NCBI GenBank assembly: GCA_019695295.1
Contig: JAIBAH010000002.1
Coordinates: forward strand, 55,216 to 119,215
Direction of reading: 5' to 3'
DNA length: 64,000 bases
Source of the DNA: Bacteroidia bacterium
GTDB taxonomy: Bacteria; Bacteroidota; Bacteroidia; J057
In this document: positions 1 to 9,086 of the stretch, piece by piece
Layout of the letters: each line of letters opens with the position of its first letter
Position numbering within the stretch: the first letter of the stretch is position 1
Notes under the pieces: generated by a model
Seen by the model: only the letters and a program-made list of their open reading frames with translations
Databases searched by the model: none
Told to the model about the DNA's origin: nothing
Translations under genes and position numbers: made by a program

Positions 1-1152
1 GAATATATGAACCTTACCGGGTCAGAATCAATCCCTTTTCTGAATTTTAAAACCCGGTTAGACAGCCTCGGCTGCAGTGTAAATTTTGAGGCGGGAGAAG
101 ATTATTTTGAAGCAGAAATAGAAGGCTTGGAAGGTAATTTTCCTGTGGCGGTTGCACTGTTTGGCAAAATGATGAACTCTCCGGAAATTAATGATTCCAA
201 AATAAAGAACCTGGTAAATAATGCTCAGTTTGAGCCCCGTTTATTCAAAAGAGAAAAAGAACAGATTGGAATTGCCTTGAGGGATTATGCAATGTACGGA
301 GATAAATCAGTGTATCTTAACCGACTGACACTGAAAGAAATAAAAGCACTTACTGCAAGCGGTTTGGTAAGTGAGTGGGAAAAAGTAAAACAGGAAAAAC
401 CGGAGTTTCATTATGTAGGAAAAATGCCGGAAAAAGAAGTGGCTAAACTGATTCAGGAAAATATATCAGTGAGTGGAAACTCCTCGCAGGAGGAAGTAAA
501 GCCCCTGAAACCCTGTACAGAAAATACTGTTTTGTTGCTGGATGATAAAAAAGCAAGACAAAGTCATATATGGTTTTATATTCCCGGAAATGATTATAAT
601 ATCAATGATGAGTATCAGATGGACGCATTCAACAGTTATTTCGGTGGAGATATGAGTGCGCTCATGTTTCAGGAAATAAGGGAGTTCCGTTCACTTGCTT
701 ACGCAACCCGCGGAAATTATACCAAACCTCCGAAATCCAGCCAAAAAGGATACTTCGCAGGGTATATTGGTTGTCAGGGAGATAAAACAATGGAGGCAAT
801 TCAGACCTTACAGGAAATGCTCGTAAACTTACCCCAAAAACCAGACAGAATAGAGGCAATCCGTTCCGGCTTAATCGCTAAGATTCCCAGTAATAAACCC
901 GAATTCAGGTCTTTGATTCCTGTAGTAAGAAGATGGCAGGAGTTTGGATACAAAGAAGACCCTTCTGTTGCAAAATCCCACGCTTATCCCAAACTTACCT
1001 TTCAGGATATCGTACAATTCTATAACAATAATCTCAAAGGGAAGCCAATGGTGATTACGATTGTGGGGGACAAATCCAAATTTGATCTGGATATGCTTCA
1101 AAAGTTTGGGAAAATCAGAAATGTAGAACTTAAGGAAATATACAGACATTAA
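1..1152 (+). CDS. M16 (pitrilysin/insulinase) family peptidase, C-terminal part, 5' end outside window
   Basis: The frame is open from base 1, so the visible 383 codons are the end of a longer gene; the first ATG at 7 is unlikely to be the true start. The sequence matches the C-terminal half of a two-unit M16 peptidase. After a linker, the segment beginning SHIWFYIPGND followed by the R-x5-Y pair in REFRSLAYATRG (about residue 225) is the usual substrate-contact motif of the C-terminal M16 domain. The zinc-binding HxxEH motif belongs to the N-terminal unit and is not visible. Bacteroidota homologues are usually exported and degrade peptides. The next gene begins 74 bp downstream on the same strand. 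Family is secure; substrate unknown. Confidence 0.85.
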   Translation, partial: EYMNLTGSESIPFLNFKTRLDSLGCSVNFEAGEDYFEAEIEGLEGNFPVAVALFGKMMNSPEINDSKIKNLVNNAQFEPRLFKREKEQIGIALRDYAMYGDKSVYLNRLTLKEIKALTASGLVSEWEKVKQEKPEFHYVGKMPEKEVAKLIQENISVSGNSSQEEVKPLKPCTENTVLLLDDKKARQSHIWFYIPGNDYNINDEYQMDAFNSYFGGDMSALMFQEIREFRSLAYATRGNYTKPPKSSQKGYFAGYIGCQGDKTMEAIQTLQEMLVNLPQKPDRIEAIRSGLIAKIPSNKPEFRSLIPVVRRWQEFGYKEDPSVAKSHAYPKLTFQDIVQFYNNNLKGKPMVITIVGDKSKFDLDMLQKFGKIRNVELKEIYRH

Positions 1153-1226
1153 ACTCACGGAATCCATTCTTATTTTTATCGTTAAAATAGTAGAAAAAAA
1201 GCAATTTATATTAATATCCAGACAGA

Positions 1227-4200
1227 ATGAAAAAAATATGGTTCGTTATTTTGGCGTTTCTGAGTATCGTCAATATAAATGCACAGGAATTACCGGTTTA
1301 TACTGATTATCGTCAGTTGTATGATGAGGGGCTGGAACTTTATGACAAGAACTTATTTTCAGCAGCACATGCTAAATTCAATGATTTTTTACTGAAAACC
1401 AAAGAGCAAAACTGGATTAAACCCAATAGCCTTGTGGCAAATGCCCGGTTTTATCAGGCAACAAGTGCCTATTTTTCCGGTGCCCCTGATGCAGAAGAGC
1501 GATTGATTGATTTTATAGAAGAATATCAGGAGCATTCTCAGGTTCCTTTTGCACAGTATTGTGTCGGTGTAGCGTATTTTGACCGCTACAAATATAAAAA
1601 AGCTTTGCCTTATCTGAATGCCTGCGCTAAATCGGATCTGATAAAACTCAAAAACGAAAAAGTGTTTTCGGCAAAAGACAGGGATAAACTTATTTTCTCT
1701 CTGGGATACTGCTATATGATGGAAGCAGACGATGTAAATGCAGATAATCAGTTTGTGAGGATTAAAGATAAGCCCGGACCTTATCAGGAACCTGCCCTCT
1801 ATTATCATTCCCTGATTTCCTATAAAAATGAAATTTACAAAGATGCTTATGAAGGATTCAGCAGGCTGGAAAGTTCGGCTCAATACGGGGGAAAAATGCC
1901 GCTTCTGATGGCAAACTGTCTTCTGATGGAGAAAAATTATGACGGACTTCAGAAACTCGCCGACAGAATGTCCAAAGACGAGCCGCAGGTCTCCTTTCTG
2001 GCTGCAAATGCCGCTTATGAAAGAAGAGATTACCCCAAGGCAGTTCAAATGTATGACGCTTATTGTGCAAAAACGCCCAAACCTGACAGGGTTACACTCC
2101 TTAGACACGGCTATTCCAATTACAAACTTTCTAAATACAAAGAGGCGATAAATCCGCTGGAAAAGGCTTCTTTTGGTAATTCTGATTCCATCGCTCAGGC
2201 GGCTTCCTATTATCTTGGATTCTGTTTCCAGAAAGAAAACCGACAGGATGATGCATTGTATGCCTACAAAGTGGCCGCTCAGAATACCACAGCCCAAAAC
2301 GCTGAAATGGCTAAAGACGCGGCTTATCAGTATGCAAAGCTTTGTTTTGCTACCCAGAACTATGCGGATGCTATGACTGCACTTACCAGTCTGAATGAAA
2401 AGTATCCTGATGCTTCTTTTTCGGAAGAAACAAAGGAAATGATTGCTGAGATTTTTTCCTATTCTCAAAATTATGAGGACGCAATTCCTTTCTTTGAAAA
2501 AACCAATCTGGTTACCAACCGCGCAAAATCAGCCTATCAGTCTGCGTGTTTTTACTACGGGCTTGAGCATCTGAAAAGAGAGCAGTGGGAAGAAGCTGAT
2601 TTATACCTTTCCAAAGCAGAAGCAAACCCTTTTGATGAAGATTTGTCTCTCTCTGCTGCTTTCTGGCTGGCAGAAATGCAATACAAGCAGAATAAATTCG
2701 ATGCTGCAACCGGAAGATATGTGGAGTATATGAATAAACCCGGTGCAAAAAGTCATGAAATGTATCCTTATGCACAGTTTGGGCTTGCATGGTGCAACTT
2801 TAATCAGAAAAAATATAAGGACGCTTCCGTTAATTTTGAATCATTTTTGAAGAATTCCAAAAAAGGAGGAATCCCGCTGAATTATCAGGGTGATGCTTAT
2901 GCCCGGCTGGGGGATATTGAGTTTCTTGCCAAAAACTACCCGAAAGCCATAAAAAATTATGAAAAGGTTATCAATGAGGATTTAAATGGTACTGAATATG
3001 CGCTATTGCAGGCGGGAGAATCTTATTACCGTACGAATAAATATGATCAGTCTATTACTACTTTTGAAAAACTAATCACTCAGTATCCTCAGTCTGAATT
3101 AAGGGATGAAGCACTGGACAGGGTTTCTGAAATTTATTATTCCTGGAAAAAAGACCTTGTAAAATCCGAGAAATACGCACAAATGCTTGTCAAGGCTTAT
3201 CCGAGAAACCCGCTTGCGGCAGATGCCTACAACCGTCTTGGACTTATAGCCTATGAGCGGGAAAACACCCCCATGGCAATCACTTATTTTGAAAAAGTAA
3301 TCAACGATTATACTTACGATACCAAAAACTGTAATATCGCGCTCAATAACCTCAGCAGTATTGTAACCCCCAATGAGTTTGATAATCTGCTGAAAGAGTA
3401 TAAACTCAAAAATCCCAACTCTGATTCTCAGCTGAGTGACCTTACACTAAAGACAGCAAAAGACAGATATTATCTGGGAAGTTATGGCGCAGCGATAGAA
3501 TTACTTACGAATTTCCTTTCAAGCAATCAGAAGGGAAAGGCAATGCTGGAGGCTTTATATCTGAGAGGAGAAAGCTATCGTAAAACAGACCAGTATTCAC
3601 TTGCACTTTCAGATTTTGAAAAGGTATATTCAGACCCCGTACAGAATGAATTTGCAATCAGTGCGCTTTCATCAGCAGCGAGTATAAAATATGACCAGAG
3701 CGATTTTGACGGAAGCATTAATCTGTATAAACTAATGCAGAAAGAGGTACAGTCTCAGCAGGAAAAAACAGATCTTGCTTTTGGATTTGCCAGAAGTTAC
3801 ATGGCCAAAAAAGAATTTACCAATGCATTGACAAGCCTTGAGCCGATAGTCAATAGTGAGTCTCATGAACAGGATGAACTGATGAAAGCCCGTTTATGGA
3901 AAGGGAATTGTTTGTACGGAATGAAAAAATATGAAGAGGCAATTGCTTTGTATCAGGATGTGGTAAATCATAATGCTGACGATCTGGGGGCTGAGGCTCA
4001 GTATATGCAGGTAAGAACGTATTTTGCAAAAGGTCTGTATGAAGAATGTGTTGAAGCCGGAAAAATATCCAAAAATAATTATATGGACAGTGAGTGGAAA
4101 GACCGGGCTATTTTATGGATGGCAGAAGCAAGTGTGGAACTGAATAATATTTTTCAGGCAAAAAACCTTTTTGATGAAGTAGCGAAATCTACTCCTTATC

Positions 4201-4256
4201 CGGATATTCAGAAATATGCTCAGGACAGGCTGACTGCGCTGGAGTCCGGACAATAA
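1227..4256 (+). CDS. Large exported tetratricopeptide-repeat protein
   Basis: This is a 1009-residue protein with a signal peptide (MKKIWFVILAFLSIVNINAQ) followed almost to the end by helical repeats of TPR type. Recurrent patterns such as A-x2-Y-E/D-K-x-I and G-x2-Y/F-x6-Y-x2-A recur along the whole chain, with no enzymatic domain. Such proteins act as periplasmic or outer-membrane-associated scaffolds. A barrel protein gene lies 39 bp downstream in the same direction with its own signal peptide, and the two are probably co-transcribed. A working guess is that the TPR solenoid docks on or helps assemble the barrel, but this is inferred only from position. Confidence 0.85.
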   Translation: MKKIWFVILAFLSIVNINAQELPVYTDYRQLYDEGLELYDKNLFSAAHAKFNDFLLKTKEQNWIKPNSLVANARFYQATSAYFSGAPDAEERLIDFIEEYQEHSQVPFAQYCVGVAYFDRYKYKKALPYLNACAKSDLIKLKNEKVFSAKDRDKLIFSLGYCYMMEADDVNADNQFVRIKDKPGPYQEPALYYHSLISYKNEIYKDAYEGFSRLESSAQYGGKMPLLMANCLLMEKNYDGLQKLADRMSKDEPQVSFLAANAAYERRDYPKAVQMYDAYCAKTPKPDRVTLLRHGYSNYKLSKYKEAINPLEKASFGNSDSIAQAASYYLGFCFQKENRQDDALYAYKVAAQNTTAQNAEMAKDAAYQYAKLCFATQNYADAMTALTSLNEKYPDASFSEETKEMIAEIFSYSQNYEDAIPFFEKTNLVTNRAKSAYQSACFYYGLEHLKREQWEEADLYLSKAEANPFDEDLSLSAAFWLAEMQYKQNKFDAATGRYVEYMNKPGAKSHEMYPYAQFGLAWCNFNQKKYKDASVNFESFLKNSKKGGIPLNYQGDAYARLGDIEFLAKNYPKAIKNYEKVINEDLNGTEYALLQAGESYYRTNKYDQSITTFEKLITQYPQSELRDEALDRVSEIYYSWKKDLVKSEKYAQMLVKAYPRNPLAADAYNRLGLIAYERENTPMAITYFEKVINDYTYDTKNCNIALNNLSSIVTPNEFDNLLKEYKLKNPNSDSQLSDLTLKTAKDRYYLGSYGAAIELLTNFLSSNQKGKAMLEALYLRGESYRKTDQYSLALSDFEKVYSDPVQNEFAISALSSAASIKYDQSDFDGSINLYKLMQKEVQSQQEKTDLAFGFARSYMAKKEFTNALTSLEPIVNSESHEQDELMKARLWKGNCLYGMKKYEEAIALYQDVVNHNADDLGAEAQYMQVRTYFAKGLYEECVEAGKISKNNYMDSEWKDRAILWMAEASVELNNIFQAKNLFDEVAKSTPYPDIQKYAQDRLTALESGQ

Positions 4257-4295
4257 TTATTTTTACACTTAAAATTACTAAAAATTCAAAAGTAT

Positions 4296-6020
4296 ATGTT
4301 CAGCGTTAAATATAAATCGAATTTCATTCTGGGATTATTCCTCATGCTCTCCGGATTAGGGGCGTTTGCGCAGGGAGGAAATGACCCTAAAAATAATCCT
4401 ATGGCAGGACAGGATAGCCTGATTCTTGAAAATGAAAGAATCTTCGATATTATGGAGAGCGAAAAAACGCCTGTATATTATCCTGTCAGGGAGATGGAAA
4501 CCCCGGATGTCACAGAAATTCAGTTTTTATCCAAAGACTATTATTTCGATTCTAAAGTGGAAGCACCTGAAGTGTTGCCTGAAAAATTTGTGACACCCGA
4601 ACCTAAAAAGGAAGATATTCCCAGACTGTTCAATCATTACGTCAAATTGGGGGTAGGGAAGTATCTTACCCCTTACGCAAGGCTCTATCTTGGCAGTAAT
4701 CCCGATAAAGATGTAAGGTGGGGCGTGAATTTCCAGCATCTTTCTGCCCATCTGGATAAAATTCCACTTCGTAATTTCAGAAATGATGACTTGGGAGTAC
4801 AGTTTTCTTCTGATAAAAAAAATCACTGGGAAGTTTCCTTAAAAGGCGGAAACAATCAGTATTTTCTGTACGGTACTCCGGCTGTTTATGAAATCAAAAC
4901 GCCTTCTGATGCCATGAAAGATTCGCTCAGAAGAGGATTTTCCTATGCAGATGTTCGTTTTCAGGCGGATAATAAAGCCAACAGAGAGAAATTTTATTAT
5001 AATATTCCGGTTTCCCTTACCAATATCTGGGACAGAAGAATTGCGGATAGTGTGTCCGGCAATTCAGAATATAATATCGGAATAAATCCCGATTTGGCTT
5101 TTTTCTTCAATGATTTTCTCAGTGCAGGGATTCAGCCTCAGGTTGTTTTTTCAATTGGGAAAATTGCAGACAATAGTACGAATCGTATCCTGACGAATAC
5201 CCTCCCTTATGTGTCTTTTGAGAAAAAAGCAATTAAAGTAAAAGCGGGCGCCAATCTCGGATATTTTAATCAGTTTTCCGGGCCTGTAAAAGGAGATGAT
5301 TTCAGGGTTTTTCCTTCTGTTGAAGCCGAATACAAAATCAGCAGGCTTTCGATGTCGGTACTTGCGGGATATAAAGGAGGTTTTCTGAATAATACATACA
5401 GAGATATGCTTTCTACTTGCCGTTATCTGGACCCTTCCGCTCAGATTCGCCCCACAATTGAAAAAATGAATGTTTTTATTGGTTCCAAAGCCGTTGTGAA
5501 ATCCCGGTATGATATAAACTTTCTGGCCTCTTACCGCAAGCTGGAAAGTCCGTTACTGTACACAGGGTTTGAAAATAATGGATTGATTCAGGCGGTGTAC
5601 GATTCCTTAACCACCAATGTAGGCGTTGAGCTGGAAACCAACTATTCTGTTTTGCAGGAAATGCAGATTGGGGGAGCAATCGTATATAATTATTTTAAAA
5701 CCACTTCTGCAAAAGCTTATTTCGGAGTTGCTCCGTTAGAGTTAAGGCTTTTCAGCAGACTTCAGTTTTTAGAAAACAGACTGAACCTCAGACCTGCGTT
5801 TTATCTGTACAGTAAAACACCGATGGGGCTTACTAATCAGGGGGCGGTTGCTTACAGGGGAATTACTCCGGATTTTAACATAAATGCTGAATATCGTATT
5901 ACTGAACGGTTTTCTGCCTGGGTACAGTTTAATAATATGTTTGCGGCCAATAATTTTCGCTACTACGGTTACCCTGAAAGACGATTTGATTTTCTGGGTG
6001 GGATAGGATTTATTTTTTAA
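4296..6020 (+). CDS. Outer-membrane beta-barrel protein (TonB-receptor-like barrel, no plug)
   Basis: 574 residues with a signal peptide ending GAFAQ. After a short region rich in acidic residues and proline, the rest consists of alternating amphipathic beta strands with aromatic ends (for example YVKLGVGKYLTPYARLYLG). The chain ends on F in GGIGFIF, the typical outer-membrane signature recognised by BAM. No TonB box or carboxypeptidase-like plug domain is evident, and the length suits a barrel of about 16-22 strands. It follows the TPR gene closely and the oxidoreductase gene starts 5 bp after its stop. Ligand or transport role cannot be told from sequence. Confidence 0.75.
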   Translation: MFSVKYKSNFILGLFLMLSGLGAFAQGGNDPKNNPMAGQDSLILENERIFDIMESEKTPVYYPVREMETPDVTEIQFLSKDYYFDSKVEAPEVLPEKFVTPEPKKEDIPRLFNHYVKLGVGKYLTPYARLYLGSNPDKDVRWGVNFQHLSAHLDKIPLRNFRNDDLGVQFSSDKKNHWEVSLKGGNNQYFLYGTPAVYEIKTPSDAMKDSLRRGFSYADVRFQADNKANREKFYYNIPVSLTNIWDRRIADSVSGNSEYNIGINPDLAFFFNDFLSAGIQPQVVFSIGKIADNSTNRILTNTLPYVSFEKKAIKVKAGANLGYFNQFSGPVKGDDFRVFPSVEAEYKISRLSMSVLAGYKGGFLNNTYRDMLSTCRYLDPSAQIRPTIEKMNVFIGSKAVVKSRYDINFLASYRKLESPLLYTGFENNGLIQAVYDSLTTNVGVELETNYSVLQEMQIGGAIVYNYFKTTSAKAYFGVAPLELRLFSRLQFLENRLNLRPAFYLYSKTPMGLTNQGAVAYRGITPDFNINAEYRITERFSAWVQFNNMFAANNFRYYGYPERRFDFLGGIGFIF

Positions 6021-6025
6021 GGAAT

Positions 6026-6676
6026 ATGAATACAACTGCTTTGCTTTTTGGGGCTACCGGACTTACGGGTTCTGCCCTTCTGGATTTGTTGCTGAAAGAA
6101 GATAGAATTGGTAAGGTCAAGATTTTTGTCCGTAAACCCACGGGAATCTCTCATCCCAAATTAACGGAAATTATCTTTGATTTTGATGCTATGGATAAAC
6201 CGGAGGAAATAAAGGGGGATTATCTTTTTAGCTGCCTGGGTACAACCCTGAAAAAAGCCGGATCAAAAGCTGTGCAGCAAAAAATTGACAGGGATTATCC
6301 GGTAAAAATCGCACAGATTGCCGCCCAAAACGGGGTAGGGAAGTATCTCATGGTTTCCTCTGTGGGTGCAGATGCCCGGTCCGGTAATTTTTATCTTCGA
6401 ACCAAAGGTGAAATGGAAAATGGCGTTATTGAGGCTATGACAGCCGAAAAAACCCGTATTTTCAGGCCTTCTTTTTTGTTGGGTGACCGAAAAGAATCCC
6501 GGCTGGGAGAAAAAATCGGGATTATTCTGGCAAGACTCCTGAATCCGCTTTTTGTTGGAGGAATAAGAAAATACAAAGGAATTGATGTCGTTCTGCTTTC
6601 CAAATCCATGCTTTATACAGCCCTTACCGGTAAGTCGGGACTGATTTACGAGTATGATGATTTTTTCAGAATGTAA
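6026..6676 (+). CDS. NAD(P)-binding oxidoreductase, TIP30/HTATIP2-like atypical SDR
   Basis: 216 residues opening with a Rossmann dinucleotide motif GATGLTGSALL (residues 9-19). A later MVSSVGAD strand and a Y-x3-K pair (YLRTKGE) occupy the usual short-chain dehydrogenase positions. Size and pattern fit the atypical SDR group that includes human TIP30 and bacterial YwnB/YbjT-like proteins. No substrate can be assigned. The ATG lies 5 bp after the barrel gene, so translation is probably coupled. It converges on purM, leaving only 15 bp between the two stops with no obvious terminator. Confidence 0.8.
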   Translation: MNTTALLFGATGLTGSALLDLLLKEDRIGKVKIFVRKPTGISHPKLTEIIFDFDAMDKPEEIKGDYLFSCLGTTLKKAGSKAVQQKIDRDYPVKIAQIAAQNGVGKYLMVSSVGADARSGNFYLRTKGEMENGVIEAMTAEKTRIFRPSFLLGDRKESRLGEKIGIILARLLNPLFVGGIRKYKGIDVVLLSKSMLYTALTGKSGLIYEYDDFFRM

Positions 6677-6691
6677 TTTTCTGTCAGTAGG

Positions 6692-7864
6692 TTAGTGATT
6701 CAAAAACTCATACACTCCTTCTTCGGTATGAAGTGTGAGTTTATTGCCCTCATGCTGATAACATCTTCCGATAATTTTGGCTTCAATATTGAAAGAAGCG
6801 GCAATGGAAATCAGTGATTCAGCGGTTTTTTCGTCCGTATAAATTTCAAGACGATGTCCCATATTCAGGGTTTGATACATCTCTTTCAAAGAAATTCTGG
6901 AAGAAGACTGAATCATTCTGAATACCGGCGGAATTTCAAAAAGATTATCTTTAACAATATGCAGGTTTTCTACAAACTTCAGGCATTTCGTCTGTGCCCC
7001 TCCTGTACAGTGAATCATTCCGTGAATATCATTTCTGTGTTTACTGAAAATTTCCCGTATTACCGGAAGATAAGTTCTTGTTGGACTTAACAGTAATTTC
7101 CCTACATTCAGCGGGCTGTTTTCATAAGAATCTGTAAGAGAATGTTTTCCGCAGTATGCGAGGTCTTCCGGAATATTTTTGTCAAAAGTTTCGGGATAAA
7201 TTGTTTTATATTTTTCGGACAAAACTTCATGTCTTGCATTGGTCAGTCCGTTACTGCCAATTCCACTGTTATATTCATTTTCATACGTAGCTTTTCCTGC
7301 ACTCGCAAACCCAACAATCACACTGCCATTCCCAATTTTCTCATTGGTAATCACATCTGAGCGTTTCATTCTGCAAAAAATAGTAGAGTCCAGAACGAGC
7401 GTCTGCACGAGGTCTCCCAAATCAGCCGTTTCGCCACCGGTATTGATAATATTAATGCCCATTTCTCTCAGGGTTTCAAAAAACATCTCCATTCCGTTGA
7501 GGATTTCCGATAAAACTTCACGGGGAATCCGGAATTTATTTCTTCCGATTGTATTGGAAACCAAAAAGTCATTGTCTGCCCCCACACACAGTAAATCATC
7601 CAGATTCATAACGATTGCGTCCTGTACAAGCGTGTGCCAAACCGAAACATCCCCCGTCTCTTTCCAGTACATATAAGCCAAAGCAGACTTTGTACCGGCA
7701 CCGTCTGCATGCATTAAATTGCAATATTCGGGGTCTCCACCGGTAAAATCCGGCAATACCTTACTGAAAGCTCTGGGATAAAGCCCTTTATCTAAGTTGC
7801 GGATTGCAAAATGAACATCTTCTTTGCCGGAGGATACGCCTCGTTTTGAATAATTGGTTTCCAT
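6692..7864 (-). CDS. purM: Phosphoribosylformylglycinamidine cyclo-ligase (AIR synthase)
   Basis: Catalyses ATP-dependent closure of FGAM to aminoimidazole ribotide in de novo purine synthesis in the cytoplasm. Recognisable PurM features are YSKRGVSSGKEDVH near the N-terminus, the HADGAGTKS loop, NTGGETADLGD, GSNGLTNARHE and SPTRTY. At 390 residues it is longer than the approximately 345-residue proteobacterial enzyme and matches the long form typical of Bacteroidota. An in-frame ATG exists at 7897, but the better start is the ATG at 7864 (METNYSKRG): it fits the family N-terminus, and a -7 box at 7895-7902 would put the transcript start downstream of 7897. Confidence 0.93.
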   Translation of the reverse strand: METNYSKRGVSSGKEDVHFAIRNLDKGLYPRAFSKVLPDFTGGDPEYCNLMHADGAGTKSALAYMYWKETGDVSVWHTLVQDAIVMNLDDLLCVGADNDFLVSNTIGRNKFRIPREVLSEILNGMEMFFETLREMGINIINTGGETADLGDLVQTLVLDSTIFCRMKRSDVITNEKIGNGSVIVGFASAGKATYENEYNSGIGSNGLTNARHEVLSEKYKTIYPETFDKNIPEDLAYCGKHSLTDSYENSPLNVGKLLLSPTRTYLPVIREIFSKHRNDIHGMIHCTGGAQTKCLKFVENLHIVKDNLFEIPPVFRMIQSSSRISLKEMYQTLNMGHRLEIYTDEKTAESLISIAASFNIEAKIIGRCYQHEGNKLTLHTEEGVYEFLNH

Positions 7865-7894
7865 TTCTGTAGTAGCGATTAATGAAATTCGCTG

Positions 7895-7902
7895 CAAAGG
7901 TA
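7895..7902 (-). promoter_or_regulatory. -7 promoter box for purM
   Basis: On the minus strand this reads TACCTTTG, matching the Bacteroidota TAnnTTTG element. No clear TTG -33 partner is visible. Transcription would begin near 7888, about 24 bases ahead of the ATG at 7864. Confidence 0.45.
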
Positions 7903-8190
7903 AAATTATTTTTTTGTTTTTTGAAGGAAACTATAAAAACTAAATTAGTACCTATTGTTTTTTTTATTTCAAAATAATCAAAAGCTTTACAAATATAATC
8001 AGTTTCTTTGGATCCAGACTAAGACACTTAACTGGCTAAATCCGAAACTCCATCACCAGGACTACAAAACAGCACTATGTTTGTATTGGCGGCATACATG
8101 GAAACTATATTCGTTTCCTGCGGTGTATATATTATTGATATTTCGAAATATTATCTCCCGAAAACAGAGTTGAAAAAAAACTAAAAATAA
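7898..8190. other. Intergenic region between divergent purM and transglycosylase genes
   Basis: Very AT-rich and apparently non-coding. A 72-codon ORF within it has low-complexity, unconvincing composition. It contains an inverted repeat GGAAAC-7 bp-GTTTCC at 8100-8118 whose core AACTATATTnGTTTC recurs downstream of the transglycosylase gene at about 9469-9481, so related repeats flank that gene on both sides. Confidence 0.5.
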
Positions 8191-8222
8191 TTGCTTAAAT
8201 AAAAATTATATTAGTATATTTG
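8191..8222 (+). promoter_or_regulatory. Bacteroidota-type promoter for the transglycosylase gene
   Basis: TTG at 8191-8193 and TATATTTG at 8215-8222 are separated by 21 bp, which fits the -33/-7 consensus (TTG, 19-21 bp, TAnnTTTG). The ATG at 8273 follows about 44 bases after the expected start of transcription. Confidence 0.6.
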
Positions 8223-8272
8223 CAATAAATATTAGTAAAACGGAAGTTCACATTTTAACGGTCTTTGTACTT

Positions 8273-8989
8273 ATGAAACCAATTAATAATTATCCTGATC
8301 ATGAAGTAAAAAAGTATGCTTTAGTTCCCTTCATCGGAAATATTCCTTTCTATAAAATAAAAGGATTTAGTATCGCATTTGTCCTGATTATTGTATCTAA
8401 CCTGCTGACTAACAGCTTTTTTAATCCTGATATTTTTGGAAATATCAGAAGTAAAAAAGGTGAAAAGCTGTATTTATCAGAAAGGGCAGCTATTTACGTA
8501 TCGGATATAACGTCTTTCGAAGAAAAAGTGAGAGAAGTATCCCAAAAACTCGAAATACCTCCTGAGTGGTTAATGTCTGTTATGTATTCTGAATCCCGTT
8601 TTGATGCTGCTGCAGTTAATATTAAAGGTAGTGGCGCCGTAGGCTTAATTCAGTTTATGCCGGCTACTGCTATTGAATTAGGTACTACAACCGCTCATTT
8701 ACAAAGGCTTACACATACAGGACAACTGGATTATGTGTTTCAGTATTTGAATAAAATTAAGTCAAAATATGGAAAATTTGAAAATCTGACTGATTTATAC
8801 CTTGGAATATTATATCCGAAAGCCATAAAAGGCGACGATTGCTATATTTTATATACTAAATCTTCCATTCATTATAAACAAAATTCAGGCCTTGATGAAA
8901 ATAAAGACGGCGCTGTAACAGTTGGAGATATTCATAAAAGAATGATTCGTTTATATCCTAAAGCTTACGAAACCAAAATGATTCAGTGA
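8273..8989 (+). CDS. Membrane-anchored SLT-type lytic transglycosylase-like protein with EF-hand-like loop
   Basis: 238 residues. A single hydrophobic segment (SIAFVLIIVSNLLTNSF, about residues 33-50) makes it an inner-membrane-anchored or exported protein. Residues about 95-180 form an SLT domain: the catalytic glutamate lies in MYSESRFD and the supporting motif in GAVGLIQFMP. The tail holds DENKDGAVTVGDI, which has the spacing of a calcium-binding EF-hand or dockerin-like loop. It would cleave peptidoglycan between MurNAc and GlcNAc. It stands alone between its own promoter and terminator, with repeated DNA on both sides. Similar proteins occur in phage and conjugative elements, but no other mobile-element gene is present here. 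Confidence 0.8.
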   Translation: MKPINNYPDHEVKKYALVPFIGNIPFYKIKGFSIAFVLIIVSNLLTNSFFNPDIFGNIRSKKGEKLYLSERAAIYVSDITSFEEKVREVSQKLEIPPEWLMSVMYSESRFDAAAVNIKGSGAVGLIQFMPATAIELGTTTAHLQRLTHTGQLDYVFQYLNKIKSKYGKFENLTDLYLGILYPKAIKGDDCYILYTKSSIHYKQNSGLDENKDGAVTVGDIHKRMIRLYPKAYETKMIQ

Positions 8990-9041
8990 CTTGTAATACT
9001 TACGTATTTACACGATAAAGTATTGATAGTTAGTAATTTAA

Positions 9042-9081
9042 AAAACTGCTGTAATCCACAGATTCAGCAGTTTTATTTTTT
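9042..9081 (+). terminator. Rho-independent terminator after the transglycosylase gene
   Basis: A perfect 10-bp stem, AAAACTGCTG (9042-9051) with CAGCAGTTTT (9065-9074), has a 13-nt loop and is followed by a T-rich tail. It lies 53 bp after the stop codon at 8989. Confidence 0.85.
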
Positions 9082-9086
9082 TAAAT

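Noticed and set aside
1389..2468. Long antisense ORF (359 codons) opposite the TPR gene
   Set aside because: Lies entirely within the TPR coding sequence; its translation is low-complexity with many Ile, Cys and Phe and no domain, as expected of a shadow frame.
7955..8173. 72-codon ORF between purM and the transglycosylase gene
   Set aside because: Composition reflects AT-rich DNA, no domain or start context, and the well-formed promoter for the next gene follows it.
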